Shown here: positions 1-9,206 of the stretch, one piece after another
Layout: the number at the start of each line of letters is the position of its first letter
How positions within the stretch are numbered: the stretch's first letter is position 1
DNA from: Parvularia atlantis
Lineage: Eukaryota; Opisthokonta; Rotosphaerida
NCBI GenBank assembly: GCA_943704415.1
Contig: CALSCO010001648.1
Coordinates: 1-58,732 of the forward strand
Length of the DNA stretch: 58,732 bases
Direction: 5' to 3'
The notes under the pieces: model-generated
What the model saw: only the letters and a program-made list of their open reading frames with translations
What the model was told of the DNA's origin: nothing
Database searches by the model: none
Position numbers and translations under genes: made by a program

Positions 1-90
1 GGGGGGGGGCGTGACGCGCGCGCGCGGCAGAAAGCGCGATCACCGACCGAGGAGGAGGAGGACCACGCGGGGCTGACCGGGCGAAGGACG

Positions 91-1281
91 ATGCCACCAC
101 GGGGTGCGTGCGGCGCAGTGCGCGGCGCCGGGCACCGCCCGCGTGCTCAGCAGCGGCCGTGGCGCGGCAGGCGGCCACCGCGACGCCGAGGACACCGACA
201 GCGACGCCGACCAGGTCGTCGCCGACCAGGACGACGCGCTCGACAAGGCGCACGACCACGGCCGGACCGACGACGAGATGTCGTCGGACGGTGCGGCGCG
301 GCCCCGGGCGGCGTCGCGGGGTGCGGGGCACTGACGGGCGTGGCGCCGCACCGCAGGCGAGAGCGACGTCGACGCGAGCGAGACGCGGCGGCGCGAGGCG
401 CTCGAGCACATGGCGCGGATCGAGAAGGAGTTTGCGGAGCTCAAGGACCGGCTGTACCAGGAGAAGATCTCGGGCCTGACGAAGGAGATCGAGCAGGTCA
501 CGAACGGTGCGGGCGGCGCGCGGCGCGTCGTGGCGACGACGGGGCGGCGTAACGCGGCCGGCCCGCAGGCACCCACGCAGAGTTCCAAGAACAGCTCAAC
601 AGCCTCGAGCGCAAGAAGACCGAGAAGCTGCGCGTGGCGCAGGTGTGGCACGAGTACCAGCGCGTGTGCATCGACAACATCTACCGCGCCGAGTGCGAGC
701 ACGCTGAAAACGACCACATGGTGCTGCCGCTGCCGTGCCCTCTTCTCGCGTCGCTGACGCACTTGTGACTTCCAGACCGAGCGGCAGACCATGCGCGAGC
801 AGCTGCTGACGGGGCTGCAGGACAAGCTCAAGCGGCTCGAGGAGGAGCGCAGCTCGATGGAGATCACGTCGAGTGCGTCGCTGCCCTGCCCGGCGCGCCC
901 TCATTGCTGACGCGTCCATACAGCCGCGCGCGCCGAGGCCAACAACGACGCTGCCGCGCGCGCCCCGACCACGCGCAAGCAGCGGCGGCGGCAAATCGAC
1001 CAGGTGCGCGCGTGCGCGCGTGTGTGTGCTTTCCTCGTCTTTGTCGTGACGCGGGCGCGCGCAGATGGACCAGAAGATGCTCAAGCGGCGCGCGGTGGCC
1101 GGGCCGCAGGCGCTGCCGCCGCTGAAGGAGCACGAGATGATGGAGGACCTGCTGGCGATCCGCAAGGTGCGGGGCGGCCGCGTCGCCATCTGCCGTCGCT
1201 GACGTCGGCGTGGCCCGGCAGAGCATGCCGCAGCTGTCGCGCCGCGCGGCGCAGAAGAGCGCAGCCAGCCACGGCACATGA
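91..1281 (+). CDS. SDS3: Sds3/BRMS1-family histone-deacetylase complex subunit
   Basis: Spliced gene for a nuclear Sds3-like protein, a structural subunit of Sin3/Rpd3-type histone deacetylase corepressors. The exon near 410-505 gives an Sds3 core (EFAELKDRLYQEKISGLTKE), followed by a long helical exon (569-710, EFQEQLNSLERKKTEKLRVA) and a C-terminal exon ending LLAIRK. Reading frame holds over seven introns, most starting GTGCG and ending CAG. The N-terminus is acidic (EDTDSDADQVVADQDDALD). I chose the ATG at 91: it opens a 13-nt exon (MPPR+1 nt) whose donor GTGCGT at 104 splices to 171 in the right phase. The stop is TGA 1279-1281. Family assignment is from the Sds3 core; the start is less certain than the body. 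Confidence 0.8.
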
Positions 1282-1603
1282 TCGTCGTCGGCCGCGCGCG
1301 CTGTACCATAGAGAGGCCCTTTCCCTGCTCGCTTTCGCCCCCCTTCCCCCCTCCTTCTGCTCGCGCCGCGCCGCGCGGCTTCCCCCGCGTGCCCCTCGCG
1401 CCGTTTCCCTCCGTCTCTGTCGTTGTCACCCGCCCGTTGATCGCTCGTTCGCCCTCTTCCCCTCGTGCACGCGCCCGCGCCTCACCGTCATCCCCCCCCG
1501 CCGCGCCGCCAGCAGACCGCCAGAGTCGTCCGCAAGCCTCCAGCAGCAGAGGTGCGCGGAGCGGACGGGTGCAGCGGTAGTTAAGCCCCGCGCGCGCCGG
1601 CAG
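1282..1603. promoter_or_regulatory. Intergenic region, probable DMC1 promoter
   Basis: A 322-bp gap between two genes on the same strand. It holds a marked pyrimidine-rich stretch (about 1315-1440, runs of C and T on the + strand) just upstream of DMC1. I see no convincing TATA box, RNA gene or repeat. It presumably carries the Sds3 terminator and the DMC1 promoter; that is inference from position. Confidence 0.35.
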
Positions 1604-3296
1604 ATGGCTCCGATCCGCGCCGCCGTGGCCGAGGGCAGCGCGCACGTGCCCGACACGGACGAGCAGATGATGGAGATGGATGAGGAGGTGCGTGCTGGGC
1701 GGACGGCGCGGCGGCCAACGCGCTGAGACGCGCGGGGGGCGCGCGCGGCAGAGCTTCTACCAGGACATCGACGAGCTGCAGAAGCACGGCATCAACGTGG
1801 CAGACCTGACCAAGCTCAAGCAGGCCGGCGTGTGTACCGTCAAGGTGCGGCAGGCGGCTGGCAGCGGGCGGCACGGGCTCGCTGACGTGCGGCGATGGCA
1901 CGCACGGCACAGGGCGTGCAGATGTGCACGCGCAAGAGCCTGCTGCTGATCAAGGGCATCAGCGAGGCCAAGGCGCGCAGCGCGAACGGCCGTGCCTCCT
2001 TGTGCTGACAGCGCACGCTTTTGCAGGTCGACAAGATTAAGGAGGCCGCCGCCAAGCTCGTCGACTCGGGCTTCATCACCGCGATGGAGTTCTCGGTCAA
2101 GCGCGAGAAAGTCGTTCGCGTGACCACCGGCAGCGCCGAGCTCGACAAGCTACTGGGCGGTGCGTGCGGCGCGGTGTCGGCCGGTCCGGCGCGCTCACGG
2201 CACGCTCGGCGCAGGCGGCATTGAGACGCAGGCCATCACCGAGATCTTTGGCGAGTTCCGCACGGGCAAGACGCAGCTGGTGCGCGTATACCCTGCCCCA
2301 CGCGGCACGCGACTGACTGCGCCGTCCAGTGCCACACGCTCTGTGTCGCCGCGCAGCTGCCGATCAGCGCCGGCGGCGCCAACGGCAAGGTCGCGTTCAT
2401 CGACACGGAGGGTGAGCGCGCCCGCGGCCACCTCGTGGTGCATCGCGCCCTGACGGCCGGCGCAGGCACATTTCGCCCCGAGCGCCTGCGCCAGATCGCC
2501 GAGCGGTTCAACGTGGACGCGGAGGCGGTGCGGCGCCGCTGCGGCACAAAAAAAAAAAACGAGTAGCTCAGGCCTGCGCGGCGCAGGTGCTCGAGAACGT
2601 GATCTACAGCCGCGTGTACAACTCGGACGCGCAGGTGCGTGCCACGTGCCGCGTGTATATGTGTGTGTGTGTGTGTGTGTGCGCGCCCAGGTGCTGACGC
2701 CGCGGCCAGATGGACGCGCTGACGGTGCTCGCGGCCAAGTTCCACGAGGAGGGCGGCTCGTACCGCATGATCATCATCGACTCGATCATCGCGCTCTTCC
2801 GCGTCGACTACAGCGGCCGCGGCGAGCTCTCGGAGCGTCAGCAGAAGCTCAACTCGGTGCGCCGCGACGCGGGCGGACGACGCGGGCGGGCGCTGACGCT
2901 TCTGGCAGATGCTCTCGCGCCTGATCAAGCTCGCGGACGAGTACAACATTGCCGTCGTGATCACGAACCAGATGACAGCCGATCCGGCCGGTGGCATGAC
3001 GTTCGTGGCCGACCCGAAGAAGCCGGTGCGCGCGGCGTGAATGCGCAAGGGCTGGGCTGACGAACGCGAGCGAAGGTCGGCGGCAACATCCTCGCCCACG
3101 CGAGCACGACGCGGCTGTCGCTGCGCAAGGGCCGCGCGGGTGTGCTGCTGTGCGAGTACGTGGCGTGGCTGAGGCGCGCGTGCGTGTGCGGCCGCCAGAG
3201 CAGCGCATCTGCAAGATCTACGACTCGCCCAACCTGCCCGAGAGCGAGTGCGTGTTCCAGATCGGCGTGGGCGGCATCACCGACGCCAAGGACTGA
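1604..3296 (+). CDS. DMC1: Meiotic recombinase Dmc1 (RecA/RAD51 family)
   Basis: Strand-exchange ATPase that pairs homologous chromosomes in meiosis. Twelve exons read in one frame. The N-terminal helix-hairpin-helix part ([36 protein letters not shown]) is followed by the Walker A region [11 protein letters not shown] (about 2245-2279) and Walker B RMIIIDSI (about 2763-2786). Later blocks include [32 protein letters not shown] and [14 protein letters not shown]. These match Dmc1 rather than Rad51 at diagnostic places ([17 protein letters not shown]). Eight of eleven introns begin GTGCG; the third (1973-2026) begins GC. One intron (about 2635-2709) contains a (GT)n run. The length is that of a complete Dmc1. 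Its presence implies a sexual cycle. Confidence 0.95.
2657..2682 (+). repeat. (GT)n microsatellite inside a DMC1 intron
   Basis: A run of about eleven GT dinucleotides inside the intron that precedes the exon beginning [11 protein letters not shown]. It lies between the donor GTGCGTGCC and the branch-like sequence GCTGACGC. Confidence 0.85.
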
Positions 3297-3373
3297 AGCC
3301 GCGCGCGCGCGCGTGAGCGAGGCGCGTCTGTCTGTGTGTCTGTCTGCTGAGTCAGGGCGGGACGCGGGGTGCG

Positions 3374-6300
3374 ATGGCGGGCTGGGACGTCGACGTCGAC
3401 GTCGACCTGAGCGGCGACGAGGGCAGCGGCGACGAGGCGGTCGGCGCTGACGTGCGTCGTGTGCGCGGCGCCGTGTCACGCATCACCCTCACGGCCGCGC
3501 GCGCCGCAGACGCCGCCGCCGACGCGCGGCGCGCTGAGCGACAGCGTCGTGCTCGTGCCGTCCGTGGCGGCAGCAGCAGCAGCACCAGCGGCGGGCCACG
3601 GCGGCGACCCGTTCGAGATCGTCGACCACACGTCGGCCTCGCCCTGGGAGAGCTTTGTGACGTCGATCGAGGACCTGCTGCACCTGTGGCGGCTGCACGG
3701 CGACGACGACAGCGCCGGCGGTGGACACGGCGGTGCGCGGGGGTGCCGCCGCTGCTGCTGCCGCTGCCGCCGCTGCTGATGACGACGACGACGACGTTGG
3801 CGCCGCACAGAACGGCGCGCGCGCCCCGGTCACACCTTCGAGCTGCTCTCGTTCGCGGGCGCGTCTTACACGCTCGCGTACCACTGCCACGCTCCGCGCC
3901 CCGCCCCGCCGCACGACGAGCCCGCGCCGCCGCACGCGCACGCCGACGAGGTGCCGGCCGGGCTGGCGCGGCTGCTGGGCGCGCCGCGCGCCGACTTTGC
4001 CCACGGCGAGCACCTGGCACGCTGGTTCGGGCTGCACGAGCTGCTCGTGCTCGCGCCCGAGGCCGCCGACGCCGACGCCGACGCCACCGCCGCCGCGGAC
4101 GGGCGCCAGGCCGAGCTGCTGCTGTCGTCGCTGTGCATCGCCCTCGCCAACACGCGGTTCGCGCGCTCGGCCCGCGAGGCGCGCCTCACGACATGCGCGC
4201 GCCAGGTGCACTGTCCCCGCCTTCGTGCCCGTTGGTGGCGCGTGGCGTGAGCACTTCACCGGCTACGCCCTCGTCGACAACGTGCAGGTCCGCCTCGACA
4301 GCACCCTGCGCGACCAAGTCCCGCGCACACACGCGCACCTCGCCGGCCTGACCGAACTCTTCGGTGCGCGTGCGCGCCGCGTCACCCGCCCGCCCGCCCT
4401 GCGCACGGCTCACGCACCGCGGGCAGCGTCCAAGCTCAACTACAGCGCGTCCGTCCCGCGCAACTCGCTCGAGATCCGCTGCGCCGCGCGGCTCACGTTC
4501 AAGGTTACCGCGTCGTACGAGAACAACTGGCGGCAGGCCGTGTTCCGCCCGCCGGTGCGCGCGCGCGCGCGGTGTGCCCGGCCCGGCCCGGCGTGCGCTC
4601 AGACACGGCGATAGGGGGCCGACTACGTCTTCTGGGGCTCACGCTGGGACCCAATCGAGGATCTGCAGCTCGGCGCGGTCTGGCCGGACTTTGCCGAGTA
4701 CCAGATTGCCGACAACCAGGCCTCGACAGACCTCGAGGCGGCAAACGCGCCCGTCTGGACACTCACGTGCGCGCGCTCGCGCGGCTCTGCGTCGGCCTGA
4801 ACCAGGCACGCTCGACCCGCCAGGCGCAAGCTCGGCGAGCGCGTGTCGCACCCGATGTCCAACGTGCTCGACGTGCTCGTGGCCACCGCCGCGACCGCGC
4901 TCGACGCCAGTCTCGACTCGCAGCCCGGCTCGCCGCGGCCCGGTCGCGACGACCCCATGTTTGCGTCGACCACGGCGGCAGACGTCAACGAGACCGTGCG
5001 TGGCAATCGACTGCTGCGCCACGCCTGACATGCGTGTGCGCCAGGACGAGACGGCGCACTCTGGCTTCACGTGGGACAGCGCGGCCAAGGGCGGACTGCC
5101 GCCGGGCGAGCGCGACGACTTTGCGGGCGTGCGACCTGAGGCCGCCAGCAGAACGAGCAGCGGCGGCAATGGCGCGGCACGGGGGTGCGCGGCGACAGAC
5201 GAGTTGCGCAGGCACCGACAGCGCACGGCAGGGCGCGCATCGTGGGCATGATCGGCTCGACGCTCGGCACGGCACTCGGCCGCCAGTCGAGCGACGCGCT
5301 GCCAACCGAGGACGAGGTGCGCGGCGCGAGCTGACCGCTTATCGCGGCTGACCATTCTGGCCAGCTCGACGACCTGCGCACGCTGCTGTTTGCGCCGCGC
5401 GAGCCGGTTGTGCTGCGCGACTACTACCAGGACGTCGACCTGCGACTCGACCGCGCGTGTCCAAAGGGCTCGCTCACGTGGCAGATCGCCATCCAGGTCC
5501 TACTCTCGGCCGCCGACACGTCCGTGCAGGTGCGGTCTGCGCTGTGCGTGGTCGCACTGCCTGAGCTACGACGCACCCTGCAGCGGCTGGCGCTGATCTG
5601 GAACCGCATTGTGCACGAGATTCGGCAGCACTGGGAGAAGAGGTGCGCGGGGGCGTTTGTGTACGCATCGGGCCAGAGCTGACGACCTTGCGCAGCGTCC
5701 TGCTCGTGCGCATGGGCACGGATGCGCCGGACCACCGCGCGTGCCTGCTACACCAGAAGCTGCAGCTGTTCAACTACTGCGTCAAGCGCAAGCGTGCGTG
5801 CCCTGTCCCGCGCAAGACTGCCGCTGAGCGCGCACGCAGGTCAAGAGGAGCAGTACCACTTTCGCCAGTCCAAGAGCAGCCCGCGACGCACGCGCGGCGG
5901 CAAGTCGCCGCGGGCGTCGCGGGCCGTGAGCGAGGACGAAATGGACGGGGTGCAGAGCCCGGCGCTGTCGAGCGAGCCAGTCGAGACGGAGAATGAGCTG
6001 TTCGCTGCCGGGCAGACGGCAGACAGCAAGCTCAGCCGCGAGGGCGCCCTGCGGCCGCTGCAGGGCGTGTACTTGAAGAACCACCTGGACGAGCTGGTCT
6101 ACGAGCCGATGACGCAAGTGCACCCGACAGCGACGCTTGCGCGTGGGGTGGGCTGGGCTCACGCGTGCGCTGCAGGAGATTGGCTTCATGACGGAGGACA
6201 TGCTCCATGAACAGCAACAGCAGCTCACGGACATGGGCACGACGGCCGAGGCGACGCTCGCCCGCGCGCGGCTCCAGACCGTGTCGCTGCAGTCTGGTGC

Positions 6301-7286
6301 GTCGCCGCGACAAGGCGCGTCCCAGTGACTCACGGCCGCGCGCCCACGCAGACATGGAGGCGTTCAAGGCGGCCAACCCGGACGCCGAGCTGGAGGACTT
6401 TGTCCGGTGGCACTCGCCCAACGACTGGGTCGACGGCCGCATGAGCGCGCGCATGACCGAGCCGAACAACCTCTGGCAGACGACGTGGGCTGTGCGTGCT
6501 AGGCCGCAAGCCCGCGCATGAACCAGCGAGTGATGCCGCCTGCCGCAGAGCGCCGAGGCCGTGCCCGCGCACCGCCAGCGGCCGCTCTTCCGCTTCGAGC
6601 AGGAGGCGATGAAGGTGCTGCACTACCTCGAGAACATCAGCGTGGCCGAGCTGCTGCAGCAGTGCGTGCCGCCCGGGGGGAGCGGGTGAGCGCAGGCATG
6701 TGCGGCTGACGGGGCGCCGCAGGGTGCTGCCGACGGCGTTCCTGGTCGCGTGTGAGTCGCTCACGGTGCAGCGCGACCTGTTTGCGGCCTGTGAGCCGCT
6801 GCGCGACGGGATAGCCGCCGTGCACGCGCGCCTGCGCGCCGTCGACTGGGACGATGTCGGGCTGAGCCTGGGCGAGCTCAGCCGGGCCGTGCAGGCGATT
6901 CGGCGCATCGAGCTGCAGGCCGCGACGGCGCTGTCGCTCCTGAGCAAGGTGCGCGCGACCGCACGGACGGGCCAGTGCGCCCGCCTGACGCGCACGCTCT
7001 CGCACAGATCGGCCCCAGCCAGCGCGACCTCGTCTCGCGCACGCTGCTCGCGCGCGAGACCGAGCTGCTGAGCGACGCCGAGCGCAACGCGGTCGACGTG
7101 TACTTTATCGAGCGCGGCGGCCCGCAGATCTTCGCCGAGCCGGTCCAGCGCGAGTTTGTGCTGCGCGCGCTGTCGCCGCAGCCGTCGCCGGCCTCGCGCG
7201 TGCTGCTGCACCGGCTGTACGCGTGCATCACCGGCTACGGCATGCGGCTCGCCGAGGCGTACGCGCACGACACGCTCTTCTTCTGA
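3374..7286 (+). CDS. RAB3GAP1: Rab3 GTPase-activating protein catalytic subunit
   Basis: Catalytic subunit of the Rab3GAP heterodimer, which acts on Rab3 and Rab18 at vesicle/ER membranes. The family N-terminal block is clear (FEIVDHTSASPWESFVTSIE, about 3610-3670), as is the FELLSFAGASYTLAYHCHAP block. The conserved C-terminal GAP region is very strong: MEAFKAANPDAELEDFVRWH, then MSARM, then a block resembling the human AWETAKPIPARRQRRLF stretch (PAHRQRPLFRF), then KVLHYLENISVAELLQ. The last exon ends THDTLFF-like and stops at 7286. The first exon is acidic (DVDVDVDLSGDEGSGDE). At least ten short introns interrupt it. The region about 5020-5400 was hard to join exactly. Yeasts lack this gene, so it argues for a lineage that kept the ancestral set; the partner RAB3GAP2 is not in the window. 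Confidence 0.88.
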
Positions 7287-7323
7287 CGACTGTTTGTCTT
7301 GTCTGCCTCCTTGTACAACGGAG

Positions 7324-8266
7324 CTAAGCGCGGGTGGCGCTGCCGGCGCCGACGACGTGGATGTCAGCGCGCAGCGGGAGCAGCTCGATCGCCTGGACGG
7401 TCACGCTGTCGTCGGCGGGGCTGAACGTGCAGACGACGTCGACGCTGTCGAGCGCGAAGGTGAAGGGCTCGGCCGCCTCGCGGTCGGCCTGCTTGTGGCG
7501 GCGCCCGATGCTGCGCGGGTCGGAGCGGAGCACGTCGTTGACGGCGGCGACGAGCTCGGCGGACGAGTGAAAGAGGCGCAGGTGGCGCAGCTCGTCGAGG
7601 CGGCGCGCGGCCGCGGCGGCGTTGGGCGTCCAGCGCACGGTGAGCGGGCGCACGCGGTGGTTGAGCACCCAGCCGGCGACACGGCAGTCGGCGTCTGTAG
7701 GCGTATGCGCGTGGCGTCAGTGCGGCTGGGATGGGCCCGCGGCGGCGCACCGGGCGCGACCGAGTCCCACTGGGGGATGTAGGGCTTGACGTCAAGCACG
7801 GGCGTGCCGTGGATGAGGTCGACGGCGGCGAGATGCAGCGTTGCGCCGTCGACGCGGTCGAGGCGGCAGAGCGAGAGGCCGAGCGGGTTGGGGCGGTGGG
7901 GCGCGCGGGTCGAGAACACGCCGGTCTTCTCGCCGTCGCGCATAGGCGGCTGGATCTTGGCGCGGAGGCCGATGCCGCCCCCGTTGTCGTGGAAGAGGAA
8001 GAGCAGCCACACGTGCGAGTACTCGTCCAGCCCGGCCAGGTAGTGCTCCGAGTTGGCCCCGACGGCCACCGTCAGCCGCGCGCGCGCCGTGGCGCACACG
8101 AAGCCCTGGCGCGGCGTCCCGTTCTTGGTCAGGAAGACCGACTCGAGGTAGCTGCACGGCGCGTTTGTGGGTGAGCGGCAACGGGTGCAGACGGAAGGCG
8201 GCGCACCCGATCGGGGTGAAGAGCGTGCTGGACGGGCTGGACACGCGCTCGGGGCCGCTGCGCTGC

Positions 8267-8301
<35 letters not shown>

Positions 8302-8777
8302 ACCGCTGTCGTTCTCGTCCGCGTCGTCGTCCTTGCCGGCCGCGGCGCCCATGTTAAAGTCAAAGTGCGCCTTGCGCACGGCGCGCTGCACGGCTGAGTC
8401 GTCGACGCCGAGCTGCGCGGCGGCGCGGACGACGTCGAGCTGGCGCAGGTGCTGCCGCTGGAACGTGCGCAGCCTGCACCCCGGTCGCGGCCGTCAGCCG
8501 CGCGCGCGCACGTCCAGCAATCGGTGCTGCGCGCACATCGCGTTGAGCCGCGCCAGCTCGTTGCGCACGGCGCGCGCCTCGCCGTCCAGCTGCCGCAGCG
8601 CCGCGTGGGCCGTGGCGGCGTACGTCGCGGCGCGGCCGTAGACGAGATCGGCCTCGAGCGGCTCGCCCTCGTCGCTCGCGTCGCCGGCGGCATCGAGCGG
8701 CGGCGGCAGCGCGGCCCAGTCGACGCGGCCGTCGGGCAGCAGCGGCAGCACCGTCTGCGCGCCCGTCAGCAACAACC

Positions 8778-8810
<33 letters not shown>

Positions 8811-8991
8811 CCTGATCGCGACGCCGCACGAGGAACGCGTCCGCCCCGAACGTCGCGCGCACGTCGGCGGAACACGGCAGCCGCACGGCCGCGCCGATGC
8901 GCCCGGGTGCGACGGGCGTGGCGGGCGTGGCCTGGCCGGCGACGTGCGCGTGGCGGCGCGGCAGGTGCACGACCATCGTCTCACCCGACAT
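7324..8991 (-). CDS. TRMO: TRMO/TsaA-type tRNA (adenine-N6) methyltransferase with N-terminal extension
   Basis: The C-terminal half is a TrmO/TsaA SAM-dependent tRNA methyltransferase domain, expected to act on threonine-tRNA t6A37. Visible blocks are GYLESVFLTKNGTPRQGFVC, GLDEYSHVWLLFLFHDN, EKTGVFSTRAPHRPNPLGLS and DLIHGTPVLDVKPYIPQWDS, followed by a C-terminal domain ending DIHVVGAGSATRA. The join TPI|GYLES across the intron at about 8205 restores the family motif (human VGYLES). Upstream lies about 220 residues without known homology: a predicted coiled coil (AALRQLDGEARAVRNELARL) and an acidic, polyQ linker (GKDDDADENDSGE then ten Q). One intron in the extension (8755-8811) is mostly CTG repeats. 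I placed the start at the ATG 8991 (MSGETMVVHL). It converges on RAB3GAP1 with only 37 bp between the stops. Confidence 0.85.
8755..8811 (-). repeat. CTG repeat tract forming most of a 57-nt intron
   Basis: On the minus strand the stretch reads GTG, ten CTG triplets, CGG TTG TTG, then CTGACGGGCGCGCAG. It has a donor (GTGCTG), the usual branch motif CTGAC and a CAG acceptor, so I read it as an intron. It is 57 nt long with no stop, so retention would insert 19 residues, mostly leucine. Confidence 0.7.
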
Positions 8992-9206
8992 CTGCACGAA
9001 TGATGTGCGCGGGACGCTGCCAACACGTGTGCGATCGTCGCGGCGACGGGTGCGCGCGACGACTAACTCAGGCCCAGGCTGGGCACGCCCAGAGTGGTGC
9101 CGTCCCTTGGCCAGCCACGCTGCATGCGCTGTTGCCGGTCGCCGTCAGCGGTCTAGACGCGGCCTGGCCGGCAACGTGTGCGAGGCAGGTGCAACACGAT
9201 CGACAC

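Noticed and set aside
596-1645. Long minus-strand open frame opposite Sds3 and the DMC1 promoter
   Set aside because: Arg/Ala-rich shadow typical of GC-rich DNA; no domain, and it crosses introns and a spacer of well-supported + strand genes.
1604-3296. Identification as RAD51
   Set aside because: [12 protein letters not shown] and NQMTADP are Dmc1-type residues; Rad51 has different residues at these places.
8755-8811. Poly-leucine transmembrane segment in the TRMO gene
   Set aside because: The tract has a donor, a CTGAC branch site and a CAG acceptor and is better read as an intron; it is kept as an optional-retention finding.
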